A stretch of 64,000 nucleotides of DNA from Nocardia sp. (GTDB lineage: Bacteria; Actinomycetota; Actinomycetes; Mycobacteriales; Mycobacteriaceae): the NCBI RefSeq assembly GCF_025465275.1, contig NZ_JAODNK010000022.1:1-64000 (forward strand), written 5' to 3'. Of this stretch, positions 35,506 to 43,588 are shown piece after piece. The position numbers and the translations under genes were made by a program. Position 1 is the first letter of the stretch. Each line of letters begins with the position of its first letter. The notes under the pieces are model-generated. The model ran no database searches, was not told the DNA's origin, and saw nothing but the letters and a program-made list of their open reading frames with translations.

Positions 35506-36606
35506 GTGCCTCCCGAACCGCGTGCCGGCGTCGCCGTCCAGCTTGACCTGATTCGTGAACTCATGGCGGTCGATCCCGGCCTCGGTGCCCGTGACCTGCT
35601 ACTGGCCGCGCGTGACGCCCGTGGCGGACTCCCCGCGCTGGTGCTGTCCCTGGCCGCGCTCGAAGCGGTCCCGATGGGCACCGGCGCCCGTGACGAGCTG
35701 CGACGGCTGACCCGGCGCAGCGAGACCTACCGGCAGCTCGCGGACCGCATCGCGGACGCGACCGGTGCCCGTGTAGTGAAGGGCCCGTCCCTGGCGAGCT
35801 ACTACCCGCCCGGCGTGCTGCGGTCGGTGGGTGATCTGGATATCGTCGTCTCGGACGAGCCGCAGCTGTGGCAGGTCTTGTCCCTGGTCCTCGACGCACA
35901 CCCCGCCCACGAAGCGCTCTTCACCGAATTGCCCAGTGCGGCAGGCACCCAGCTGTACGCGTGTGTGCAATGGCCCGGGGAGGATCCGCTGCTGGATCGC
36001 GACTACCGGGTCGAAGTGAGCACCTTCGCCTTCGCGGGGGAGCCCGGGCTCGGCCCGATGCGGATCACGCTGCCCGCCGACCCCGCCGCGGCCGACCTGC
36101 TATCCCTCGCGGAGGAACGTTTCCAGCGTCCCTTCGGAATCCGGGACATGCTGGACCTGGCCCTGGTGCTCACCTCCGGGCGGGCGCCGGAACCGCGGCG
36201 GCTCGCCGAGATCGCCGCCGCGCATCGTCTCACGCCGGAACTGCTCGAATTGTGCGAGCGCACGGCCGCGTACCCGGCGCTGGCCGGAACGGTTCCCGCA
36301 GAACTGATTTCCGCCCTGCGGGAGTTCGCCGACGCCGAGCAGGCGCTGCGCTGCCCGGAGGTGCCCGAAGCCCCGGACGGTCCGCCCTGCTACGGAATGC
36401 AACTGACGACACCATTGCGCCGCGGCGCGGGAGATCGGTGCGAACGCCATAGGACCGGCTCCGAAGTTGTTGTCCGAACCCCGATCTCGGACTTCCTGAT
36501 GGTCCCCGGTGCACTGGTGGACCCGGACGCGTATGAGCGAGCGCTCGCCTACCTGGCCACCCTGCGAACCTGGCCCGTGCGCTGCGCCACCACAACGAAG
36601 GGATGA
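35506..36606 (+). CDS. Nucleotidyltransferase-fold protein (NTP_transf_5-like), copy 2
   Basis: 366-residue relative of the protein at 31758. VVKGPSLASYYPPGVLRSVGDLDIVV carries the family's conserved lysine and DxD metal site. GTG 35506 is chosen because ACAGGAG lies six bases before it; GTG 35485 overlaps the previous stop and is an alternative. Two such genes flank precursor 1, its peptidase and the GNAT-like gene, suggesting two successive transfer steps on the same peptide or two peptides. Confidence 0.75.
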   Translation: MPPEPRAGVAVQLDLIRELMAVDPGLGARDLLLAARDARGGLPALVLSLAALEAVPMGTGARDELRRLTRRSETYRQLADRIADATGARVVKGPSLASYYPPGVLRSVGDLDIVVSDEPQLWQVLSLVLDAHPAHEALFTELPSAAGTQLYACVQWPGEDPLLDRDYRVEVSTFAFAGEPGLGPMRITLPADPAAADLLSLAEERFQRPFGIRDMLDLALVLTSGRAPEPRRLAEIAAAHRLTPELLELCERTAAYPALAGTVPAELISALREFADAEQALRCPEVPEAPDGPPCYGMQLTTPLRRGAGDRCERHRTGSEVVVRTPISDFLMVPGALVDPDAYERALAYLATLRTWPVRCATTTKG

Positions 36607-37550
36607 CCACCGTGCCGATTGTCGAAACGGACCGGCTCACCCGGATGTTCACCACGGCCGGTGGTCGCCGGATCACCGCGCTGGACAGTGTCACGCTGGC
36701 TGTCGAGCAGGGCGAAGTCGTCGGACTGCTCGGCCCCAATGGTGCCGGGAAGACGACTCTTTCGCGAATTCTCACTACGCTGCTGGTGCCGAGTTCGGGC
36801 ACCGCCCACATTGCGGGCCACGACGTCGTGCGCGAACCCAAGGAGGTCCGGCGGCGCATCGGCCTGGTGCTCGGTGGCGATCGGGGTCTCTACGGCCGGT
36901 TGACCGCACGCCAGAATCTGTTGTACTGGGCGGCATTACAGCGACTGAGCAGCCGGGCGGCACGGCAGCGCACCGACGATCTGCTCGAGCGCCTGGGACT
37001 CACCGCCCGCAGCGAAGACCGGGTGGAAACGTTCTCCCGCGGCATGATTCAGCGGGTGCACCTGGCCCGGGCGCTGATCGGCGACCCCGAAGTATTGATC
37101 ATGGACGAACCGACCAATGGCATGGATCCGCACGCGGCCGCCGGATTCCGCACGCTGGTACACGAACTGCGTGCGTCGGGAACAACCGTGCTGCTGGCCA
37201 CGCACGATATGCACGAGGCCCAGGCGCTGTGCTCGCGACTGGCATTGATCGACCGCGGCCGGGTGCTGCGATGGGGCACAGCGGAAGCACTGCTGTCCGG
37301 ACTGGGCTACGCCCGCATCGTGACGGCGCGCGGCGTCCCCGCGCGTGTCATCGCCGAAATCGCCCTGCTGCCTGCGCAATCCGAGGCCGGGCCGGATGAA
37401 TCCCTCATTGTGCGGCCGCAGGACGAGGAGACGCTCAGCCTGGTGCTCGATCGGCTGGTGCAGGCGCGGGTGCAGCAGATCTCCGTCGAAGCGCCCGGCC
37501 TGACCGAGGTCTATCGCAGCATTATCGAGGATCGGGAGCTGACCGTCTGA
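36603..37550 (+). CDS. ABC transporter ATP-binding protein
   Basis: 315-residue ATPase of the DrrA/CcmA drug-export type. Walker A GPNGAGKTTLSR, ABC signature FSRGMIQRVHLARAL, Walker B VLIMDEPTNGMDP and the H-loop LATHDMHEA are complete. A C-terminal extension of about 80 residues resembles that of antibiotic exporters. ATGA overlap with the preceding nucleotidyltransferase gene and a two-permease set follow, so it probably exports or gives immunity to the finished peptide. Confidence 0.92.
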   Translation: MTTVPIVETDRLTRMFTTAGGRRITALDSVTLAVEQGEVVGLLGPNGAGKTTLSRILTTLLVPSSGTAHIAGHDVVREPKEVRRRIGLVLGGDRGLYGRLTARQNLLYWAALQRLSSRAARQRTDDLLERLGLTARSEDRVETFSRGMIQRVHLARALIGDPEVLIMDEPTNGMDPHAAAGFRTLVHELRASGTTVLLATHDMHEAQALCSRLALIDRGRVLRWGTAEALLSGLGYARIVTARGVPARVIAEIALLPAQSEAGPDESLIVRPQDEETLSLVLDRLVQARVQQISVEAPGLTEVYRSIIEDRELTV

Positions 37551-38305
37551 TGCTCACCGTGGCGCGGACCCAGTTCCTGCTCATCGCCCGATCGCCGCAC
37601 CTGCTCGCGACGCTGGTCGTCATACCGCTCTACTCGCTGGTGTTCTTTTCGGTCCTCGCCAACCACCACCGGCCCGAACTCGCCACCACGGTGGCCTTCA
37701 CGGCGTTTCTGATGAGCCTGTGGTCGCATGCGGTATTCGTGGCCGCCGAGGCCATCGACGACGATCGGCTGCAGGGCACGCTGGTGCTGGCCCTGCTCAC
37801 GCCCGGGCGCTACGCCGGAGCCCTGACGGTGCGAATATTCACCACCACCGCGCTCGCCCTGCCGGTGCTGGCGGAGGTACTTCTCATCGGGCGCTGGGTG
37901 TTCGGGTTCGATATGCGCACCGCCGATACCGGGCTGTGCGCCGCGATCGCCGTGCTCATCACGCTCGGTGCGGCGGGCGGCGCCATAACGATCAGCGGAC
38001 TGATGATCCTGGTGCGCGGCGCGCGCACCCTTCAGAACGCCCTGACCTACCCGTTCTATCTGCTCGGTGGCCTGATCGTGCCGGTCGGCACCCTGCCGCA
38101 GCCGATACCGGCCGTCTCCCGGATCTTCTTTCTCGCGCAGGGCGCGCAGCTACTGCGGGATGTGGCTGCCGGGTCGGCGGGCGCGGTCGGTGGCAGACTC
38201 GCCGGTTTGCTCGCCCTGGTCCTGCTGCAATCACTGCTCGGAATGCTGTTGCTGCGCAGGGTGCTTGCCTCCGTCCGGCACGGAAAGGTGCCCCTCGATG
38301 GCTGA
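37550..38305 (+). CDS. ABC-2 type transporter permease 1
   Basis: 251-residue membrane protein with six hydrophobic helices in the ABC-2 permease arrangement (VARTQFLLIARSPHLLATLVVIPLYSLVFFSVL near the N-terminus, and GGLIVPVGTLPQPIPAVSRIFFLAQGAQLLRD near the end). Its ATG overlaps the last base of the ATPase stop. Together with the next gene it forms the membrane part of the exporter. Confidence 0.85.
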   Translation: MLTVARTQFLLIARSPHLLATLVVIPLYSLVFFSVLANHHRPELATTVAFTAFLMSLWSHAVFVAAEAIDDDRLQGTLVLALLTPGRYAGALTVRIFTTTALALPVLAEVLLIGRWVFGFDMRTADTGLCAAIAVLITLGAAGGAITISGLMILVRGARTLQNALTYPFYLLGGLIVPVGTLPQPIPAVSRIFFLAQGAQLLRDVAAGSAGAVGGRLAGLLALVLLQSLLGMLLLRRVLASVRHGKVPLDG

Positions 38306-39110
38306 TCCAGTACGCGTGCAGCGCGCCGGCAGCGCGGTGGCCCGGCAGATCGCCTACGGAGTGATCAGCAGTTACCAGGACTATCGGGCCATGTTCACCT
38401 GGCGCTCGTGGGCAGGCGGCTGGCTGCTCCGGCTGATCTGCCAGGTCCTGTTCTTCGCCACCCTGGGCCGATTGCTCGGATCGGCTGCCGCGCAGGGCTA
38501 TCTCGCCTTCGGCAATGCCGCGGTGCTCGGTCCGGTCGGGGCCCTCGGCGTGGTTTCCTCGACCGTGCGGGAACGGCGCCTGGGCACGCTGCAATTCCTG
38601 CTCATCACCCGCGCCGATCCCTTCCTGGTACTGGCTTCCCGTGGCCTGTACTGGGTTGCGGACGCGGTGGTCACCTCATCGATCGCCCTTGCCGTGGTGC
38701 CGGTACTGCTGCCGGTGCCGATGCACTGGGCCGCGTTTCCCGCGGTGCTCGGCATCGATGTGCTCACCACATTGAGTTGCTACTGTCTCGCCTTGTCGCT
38801 CACCGGTTTCAGCGTGGCGCGACCCGGCCTGCGGATGTACCTGACGATGGGCGTCACCATCACCCTGATGACGCTCGCCGGTGTCAGCACCCCTGCGCCA
38901 ACCACTGGTTTCGCGGGGGGAGTGGCGGGTGTACTGCCACTCACACACGGCCTGCGGGCCATGCGCGCCCTGGCCGCAGGGGAGCCGACTCCGATAAAAG
39001 AGATCTTCGGCGAGGTCGCGGTGGCGCTGGCGTGGGCGGCGGTCGGCTATCTGGTGCTGACTCGCGCGCTGCGCAAGAAGGTGCGTTCGGGGTCCCTGAC
39101 CGTCGGGTGA
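38298..39110 (+). CDS. ABC-2 type transporter permease 2
   Basis: 270-residue membrane protein with about six helices; SYQDYRAMFTWRSWAGGWLLRLICQVLFFATLG and the VVSSTVRERRLGTLQFLLITRADPF coupling-helix region fit ABC-2 exporters. ATG 38298 overlaps the previous gene by 8 bases; the longer open frame upstream is not used. The operon ends here, before a short AT-rich segment. Confidence 0.82.
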   Translation: MADPVRVQRAGSAVARQIAYGVISSYQDYRAMFTWRSWAGGWLLRLICQVLFFATLGRLLGSAAAQGYLAFGNAAVLGPVGALGVVSSTVRERRLGTLQFLLITRADPFLVLASRGLYWVADAVVTSSIALAVVPVLLPVPMHWAAFPAVLGIDVLTTLSCYCLALSLTGFSVARPGLRMYLTMGVTITLMTLAGVSTPAPTTGFAGGVAGVLPLTHGLRAMRALAAGEPTPIKEIFGEVAVALAWAAVGYLVLTRALRKKVRSGSLTVG

Positions 39111-39187
39111 ATTCGATGATATATCAAGATCACAATCATATTAGCTTGGTTAATTACCTGTAACTCGCGCCATGAATCGTGCAGAGG

Positions 39188-39250
39188 TTTTCCATTTCCC
39201 GATCCGGAAACAATCTGGTCGTGCGGTTTTCGGTTACCCGGCGTTAGTCT
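39188..39250 (+). promoter_or_regulatory. Cluster promoter copy B, shared with 31587-31648
   Basis: TTTTCCATTTCCCGATCCGG at 39188-39207, with TAGTCT at 39245-39250 as the likely -10 box, followed by CGAATCCACCGGACTCACGT, which matches the downstream part of copy A. The sequence TTTCC-CGATCC-GGAAA inside the block is also an inverted repeat. It drives the PRPP synthetase and glycosyltransferase genes. Confidence 0.65.
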
Positions 39251-39298
39251 CGAATCCACCGGACTCACGTACTCGGAATTCGGTAATTCGGAGGCTTC

Positions 39299-40207
39299 AT
39301 GCAATACGAGTGGATGGTCGTACCCGTCCCCGCTGTCGTCGACGGCCTGGTGGAAGGTGTGGCCAAAGAATTCGATGCGATAGTCGGCGACTATCAGCGG
39401 ATTCTCTTCGGCAATGGAAACATGCTCGTCAAGGCCGATCGGCCGCCCCCGGGCGTGCGCCGGGTGCTGCTGGTCATGGACGGCATCGCCGGACCCAATG
39501 GCAATATCGTCGAACTCGGGCTGGTCGCCGACGCGCTGCGGCGCTGGGGGCCGCTGGAGATCTACTGCCTGCTGCGCTACCTGCCCTACAGCCGGAGCAA
39601 TCGCGTCTCGTCGCCCGGCGTCGCGCTCGGCGCGAAGGTCTTCATCGATCTGCTGTGTGCGCTGCCGATCGACCGCTTTCTCACCTTCGATCTGCACGCG
39701 CCCGAACTGGTCGGATTCTTCGGTAAACCGGTCCATCAACTCGGCACCCTCACCGGCATCACCGAGCAGCTCATAGACGACGGACTGACCTACGACCTGA
39801 TCGTCGGCACCGACCGCGGCCGGGCCGACGAGTGCACCGTGCTGGCCGACAACTTCCGCGCCGATATCGAGTTCTTCACCAAACGACGGGTTGGGCACAC
39901 CGGCGAAAGCCATACCCGGCTCGAGGACAAGACCCGGGTGCGCGGCGCGCGAGTGCTCTTGTACGACGACGAGATCGACAGCGGTCACTCGGCCGCCGAG
40001 GCCATTCGCATGCTCGACCGCAGCGGCGCGGCCTCGATCGACTTCCTCTCCCTCTACGACATCGGCCGCCCGGGAGCGCTCGAGGGTCTCGCCGGCACCG
40101 GCGCCCTGCGCACCCTCATGCTCACCAATGCCACCGCGCGGCCCTCGGCTCCGGTGCTGCCCACCCGGACCTTCGATCTCTCGCCCCTGCTCGCCCCTTT
40201 CCGTTGA
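39299..40207 (+). CDS. Ribose-phosphate pyrophosphokinase (PRPP synthetase) homologue
   Basis: 302-residue paralogue of PRPP synthetase. Conserved sites are visible: CLLRYLPYSRSNR at the ATP site, FLTFDLHAPELVGFF with the ATP-contact histidine, FFTKRRV with the catalytic Lys and Arg of the flexible loop, and VLLYDDEIDSGHSAAEAI for ribose 5-phosphate, where DSGHS replaces the usual DTGGT. An active enzyme is likely, with a possible shift in substrate. The shared cluster promoter precedes it. It would supply PRPP for the PyrE and PRTase-like proteins of this cluster. Confidence 0.85.
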   Translation: MQYEWMVVPVPAVVDGLVEGVAKEFDAIVGDYQRILFGNGNMLVKADRPPPGVRRVLLVMDGIAGPNGNIVELGLVADALRRWGPLEIYCLLRYLPYSRSNRVSSPGVALGAKVFIDLLCALPIDRFLTFDLHAPELVGFFGKPVHQLGTLTGITEQLIDDGLTYDLIVGTDRGRADECTVLADNFRADIEFFTKRRVGHTGESHTRLEDKTRVRGARVLLYDDEIDSGHSAAEAIRMLDRSGAASIDFLSLYDIGRPGALEGLAGTGALRTLMLTNATARPSAPVLPTRTFDLSPLLAPFR

Positions 40208-40217
40208 AAGGACCGCC

Positions 40218-41060
40218 GTGACCGTTCCACCGCTCGCCATCGTCGTGCCGGCCCGGGAGAAACTCAGTACCGTCCATCGCTGTCTCGATGCGCTCGAGGC
40301 GCATGCGCCCGCCGGATCGGTGGTCTACCTCGTCGACGTCGGATATTCGGCCGAGACGATCGCCGCCGTGCACGCCCGGCCCCCGGGCCGCATCGGGCTG
40401 CGGATCGTGCGGGCCGGACCCGGGCCGGTGCTCGTCAATGCCGCGGTCAATGCCGCGCTCGCGCACATCGATGAGCCCACCGTGTGCGTGGTGGAAAACG
40501 ATGTTGTTGTGGGGCAGGGCTTCTGGGTGGAAATGGCGGCGGCGCTCGATGCGTTCGACGCCGATCTGGTGTCGCCCACCATCGTCGACGGGCATACCGG
40601 GAAGATTCACTTCGACCCGCCGGTCAGTGAACTCACGCTGGCCGAGGACGGGTATCGCAGCCGGCTCGTGCGACGGCCCAAGCCTGCCTGGCCACGGGTC
40701 ATCGGCCGCAGACGGATCAGCCATCTGGAGAAACACTGCTTCGGCGGCACCCTGGAGGCGTTCCGCGCGCTGGCGCCGTTCGATGAAAAGGTATGCACGC
40801 GAACGGATGTCGACCTGTCGCTGGCCTGTCATCGGGCAGGGCTCCGGCTGGTGATGGCGCCCGCCGCAGCGGTGGCCTTCTTCGGGCCACCGGTCGAGCC
40901 GGCGGATATGGCCTTCTTCGCCTATCGCTGGGACCTCGACCGCGCGACGCGCTCCAACGAGCGGCTGGTGGCCAAATGGCAGCTGCGTGACGACCACGAC
41001 TACCTGGAATTCGTGCACGAGATGCGGGCCTTCATCGGCCGTCGTGTATCCGCCCGTTGA
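40218..41060 (+). CDS. Glycosyltransferase family 2-like protein
   Basis: 280-residue GT-A fold protein. PPLAIVVPAREKLSTVHRCLDAL begins the nucleotide-sugar domain, VCVVENDVVVGQGFWVEMAAAL holds an END motif in place of DxD, and FDEKVCTRTDVDLSLACHRAGLRLV resembles the acceptor-side ED motif. The GTG at 40218 has a GAAAGGA box. It follows the PRPP synthetase by 10 bases. It may glycosylate or phospho-glycosylate the peptide or a nucleotide. Confidence 0.78.
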   Translation: MTVPPLAIVVPAREKLSTVHRCLDALEAHAPAGSVVYLVDVGYSAETIAAVHARPPGRIGLRIVRAGPGPVLVNAAVNAALAHIDEPTVCVVENDVVVGQGFWVEMAAALDAFDADLVSPTIVDGHTGKIHFDPPVSELTLAEDGYRSRLVRRPKPAWPRVIGRRRISHLEKHCFGGTLEAFRALAPFDEKVCTRTDVDLSLACHRAGLRLVMAPAAAVAFFGPPVEPADMAFFAYRWDLDRATRSNERLVAKWQLRDDHDYLEFVHEMRAFIGRRVSAR

Positions 41061-41188
41061 CCCCGAGTTACATCTGTGTTGTCCAGCTTGACGTTCCGGC
41101 TACGGTCAGCAAATCTTCATGAGGTAGAAAGTACTCCTCCGCTACACGGAAACAATATCCGTCGATAAGTCGAGTCTGGTGGTAGCCC

Positions 41189-42010
41189 ATGCGTAGTCTC
41201 AAGAGGGCCTTGTCCGTTGTCTCCGCGATCAGTCAGAGCCACATCGGGCTGAGCCTGCAGGATCTGGCGACACAGCTGGACGTCCCGGCCGCGAGCATGC
41301 ATCGCCTGCTCGCGACGCTGGAAGACGAGGAAATGGTCGTTCGCTCACCGTCCAACCGGCGCTACTTCATCGGTCCCAGCGCGATGAATTTCGAGAGCGC
41401 GTCGGTGCGCAGCCGGCGATTGCAGCAGATCCCGCCCGGGCCGCTGGCGCGCGCGGCCATCATCAGCGGCCAGACCGTCTTCCTGACCGAGATGATCGAG
41501 CTCAAGGCGGTCTGTGTGGCACTGGCACCCGGGCGGCGCGCGGGCATCCTGCACGTTGTCCTCGGCCGGGAAATGCCGCTGCACGCCGCATCGAGCGCAC
41601 GAATTCTGCTGCTGGACGCGGCGGACGCGCAGATTGTCGGACTGCTCGACGGGATGACGCCGGAACCCTGCGCCGGGCCCGCGCCGACCAGTCCGCAGGA
41701 GGTGCTTTCGCGGGTGCAGCTCGCCCGCCGCCGCGGTTACGACGTCTGCGACAACGAACTCGACCTCGGCAAATGGAGTGTCTCGGCGCCGGTCCGTGAC
41801 GCCATGGGACGGATCCGGCAGGGCGTCACGCTGGTCGCGGACAGCGGCCGGACCCGGCGCCAGGGCACCCGGGAGAATCTGATTCGCCTGACCCGGCAGG
41901 CCGCCGCGGAACTGTCGGCGCCCGCCCGGGCGGGCAAACAGCTGAGTGCGGTCAAACACGGCCACGGGCTCACCGCGATACCGGCCGGCGCGCACCCGCG
42001 GGCAGTCTGA
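41189..42010 (+). CDS. IclR-family transcriptional regulator, second in cluster
   Basis: 273-residue regulator with a winged-helix N-terminus (RALSVVSAISQSHIGLSLQDLATQLDVPAASMHRLLATL) and a GAF-like effector domain. SPSNRRYFIGPSAM, GQTVFLTEMIELKAVCVALAPGR and GYDVCDNELDLGKWSVSAPV echo the regulator at 21342 closely, so the two are paralogues. Its stop shares one base with the ATG of the ATP-grasp gene. It may respond to a pathway intermediate and bind the shared promoter element. Confidence 0.87.
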   Translation: MRSLKRALSVVSAISQSHIGLSLQDLATQLDVPAASMHRLLATLEDEEMVVRSPSNRRYFIGPSAMNFESASVRSRRLQQIPPGPLARAAIISGQTVFLTEMIELKAVCVALAPGRRAGILHVVLGREMPLHAASSARILLLDAADAQIVGLLDGMTPEPCAGPAPTSPQEVLSRVQLARRRGYDVCDNELDLGKWSVSAPVRDAMGRIRQGVTLVADSGRTRRQGTRENLIRLTRQAAAELSAPARAGKQLSAVKHGHGLTAIPAGAHPRAV

Positions 42011-43029
42011 TGAGCACCGGTGACAGTGCCGGGCTACCCACCCGTCATGTGGTGTCACCGCCCAGCTGCCGGTCCTGGTTCGACGCATTCTGTTCTGCCC
42101 CTTGGGATCACGTGCACTACGTCGGTGAGCGGGACACCGACGAGTCCGCGGTGCTCGACCTACTGAGCGGAGTCGGTCCCGCCCGGATCGCCATCCACGC
42201 CGGGCATCGATCGCTGGCTCGCGACCATCGGCTCGCGACCGAGCTCCGCCGTCGCGGGTACCCGGTCATCGGACCGGGCGCGCACGCCGTCGAACTCGGC
42301 CTGAACAAGGTCGCGATGAAGCAGTGGTTCGCCGGGGCGGGCATCGCGACGCCTTCCGGTCCGACCGGTCGATCCGGAAGCTGGGTGGTGAAACGACGAT
42401 TCGGCACCGAGGGTGCGGGCATGAGCCTGGTTTCCGGCCGGGCTCCCGTGGTCGACGACCAGCACTATGTCGAGGCGTACGTCGAAGGCGAGGAGTGTTC
42501 GGTCGTCGTATTCCGCGGTGACGGTCGCACGGTCGTGCTGCCACCGGTGTGGAAGGGCCGCTCGAATTCCGCGCTCGTGCCGCCGTATCGGCGGATGCGC
42601 GTATGCCCGGGCGAGCCCGAGCAGCGGGTGCTGGAAGAGGAGATGATCGCGATCAGCACCGCGATCTCGGCCGGTGTCCCCTGTGAGGGCTGGCTCGAGG
42701 TCGAGTTCGTTGTCGATCCCGACGGTGTGCCGCTGGTCCTCGAGATCAATCCGCGGGTCAGCGGGACCATGCGGCTCGCGGCCATGGCCGCGCAGGTCCG
42801 GATTTTCGACATTGCGTCGGATCCCGCGTTCTCCGGCAGGCTGGCCGCGCGGGCCTACGGCGTCGAGGTGCCCTGGGAGGGCCCAGCATTCGTGCGCCCG
42901 GCGGACGGGGTCTTCGCGACCAGTCGGCTCACCGTGTCCGGAGCGACCAAAGCGGACGCCTTCGAGGCGCTGCACCGGCTGCTCGACCGCAGTCGCACCC
43001 CCCGGGTGCCGGAGCAACTTTCTTCCTGA
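42010..43029 (+). CDS. ATP-grasp family ligase
   Basis: 339-residue protein with the ATP-grasp order: a pre-domain with PVIGPGAHAVELGLNKVAMKQWFAGAGIATP as in carbamoyl-phosphate synthetase-like enzymes, the ATP lysine in WVVKRRFGTEGAGMSL, VEAYVEGEECSVVVF and the metal site EINPRVSGTM. It makes an amide or acyl-phosphate bond; a stand-alone peptide ligase or a carbamoylating enzyme are both possible. It directly precedes the twin precursor-like peptides. Confidence 0.8.
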   Translation: MSTGDSAGLPTRHVVSPPSCRSWFDAFCSAPWDHVHYVGERDTDESAVLDLLSGVGPARIAIHAGHRSLARDHRLATELRRRGYPVIGPGAHAVELGLNKVAMKQWFAGAGIATPSGPTGRSGSWVVKRRFGTEGAGMSLVSGRAPVVDDQHYVEAYVEGEECSVVVFRGDGRTVVLPPVWKGRSNSALVPPYRRMRVCPGEPEQRVLEEEMIAISTAISAGVPCEGWLEVEFVVDPDGVPLVLEINPRVSGTMRLAAMAAQVRIFDIASDPAFSGRLAARAYGVEVPWEGPAFVRPADGVFATSRLTVSGATKADAFEALHRLLDRSRTPRVPEQLSS

Positions 43030-43320
43030 AATGAACGATGAATCCGATTTCCGTACGCCGGAAAGCGCGATATTCCGGCTCCGGTATTTCGTGATTCCCT
43101 CGGTATCGTAGAACTCGAAGGGGCCGCGGCAGGTCGGCCGGAATTCCCTGACACAGCACCCTTGGGCCGATTGTTTCCGAACTGCGGAGAGCATTAACTC
43201 TGTGGTTCGGGAATCGCCGGCAATGATTTCGTTCGCCGGTGAACAAGAAATCGGAAAGCGGGGTCCGGTATCGAATTCGATGCTGTCCTGCGCGCCGTAT
43301 CGCCCGGCAGGAGGTGAATC
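43030..43320 (+). promoter_or_regulatory. Regulatory region upstream of the twin precursors
   Basis: No gene longer than a few codons fits. It holds TTTCC-GTACGCC-GGAAA at 43049-43065, an imperfect hairpin from TTCCGAAC (43175) to GTTCGGGAA (43213) with TTAACT as a possible -10 box in its loop, and the 16-bp box at 43250-43265 shared with precursor 1. The precise start of transcription is not clear. Confidence 0.45.
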
Positions 43321-43389
43321 ATGAAGAAATATGTCAAGCCGGCCACCAAACCGGTTGCCGCGAGCAGCTGCCGCTCCCACCGCGCGTAG
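43321..43389 (+). CDS. Candidate RiPP precursor peptide 2 (22 aa)
   Basis: 22-codon frame with an AGGAGGTGAATC leader that matches anti-Shine-Dalgarno perfectly. It begins MKKYVKPATKPV; the rest is rich in Ala, Ser and Arg with one Cys and a final Ala. The KYxKPxTKPV block is kept in the next peptide, while the tail varies: the split into a conserved leader and a variable core expected for RiPP precursors. Tyr4-x-x-Pro7 resembles the YxxP leader mark that PqqD-like RRE domains recognise in lasso precursors, and such a protein is encoded at 47939. Confidence 0.78.
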   Translation: MKKYVKPATKPVAASSCRSHRA

Positions 43390-43448
43390 CCCGGAATTTG
43401 CGGGCTATGGAAAACCGATTCCATTGGATCCCGGATAGGAGGTGAATC

Positions 43449-43517
43449 ATGACGAAGTACATCAAGCCGACCACCAAGCCGGTCAGCGCCTGCAGTCGTA
43501 GCCTGCACAGCGCGTAA
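43449..43517 (+). CDS. Candidate RiPP precursor peptide 3 (22 aa)
   Basis: Tandem paralogue of the preceding peptide, 59 bases downstream, with the same AGGAGGTGAATC ribosome binding site. It begins MTKYIKPTTKPV; the tail has Ser, Cys, Arg, Leu and His in a new order and also ends in Ala. Same 22-residue length as both other peptides. Changes between the twins at the nucleotide level within the leader are mainly conservative (Val/Ile, Ala/Thr), which supports selection at the protein level. One Cys is retained but shifted by two positions. Confidence 0.78.
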   Translation: MTKYIKPTTKPVSACSRSLHSA

Positions 43518-43531
43518 TTCTCCAGCAGACA

Positions 43532-43560
43532 GGCCGGGGTTCACTGCGTGAGCCCCGGCC
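43532..43560 (+). terminator. 13-bp attenuator hairpin after precursor 3
   Basis: GGCCGGGGTTCAC (43532-43544) pairs with GTGAGCCCCGGCC (43548-43560) with one G-U pair and a TGC loop. No T-run follows. As after precursor 1, it separates the precursor from the next gene and would lower read-through. Confidence 0.75.
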
Positions 43561-43588
43561 CCCGGGGGGCGACGAAATACCTGGTTCG

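Noticed and set aside
39117-39164. AT-rich 15-codon frame after the ABC permease, considered as another precursor
   Set aside because: No Shine-Dalgarno at a useful distance, no hairpin after it and no resemblance to the other peptides; its base composition differs from coding DNA here.
42010-43517. Classification as an ATP-grasp graspetide (microviridin-type) pathway
   Set aside because: The peptide tails have no Asp or Glu for side-chain lactones or lactams, and the ATP-grasp protein is closer to carbamoyl-phosphate/D-Ala ligase types.
43532-43560. Hairpin as part of a CRISPR or transposon end
   Set aside because: A single copy with no direct repeats, target duplication or transposase nearby; its place after a precursor fits an attenuator.
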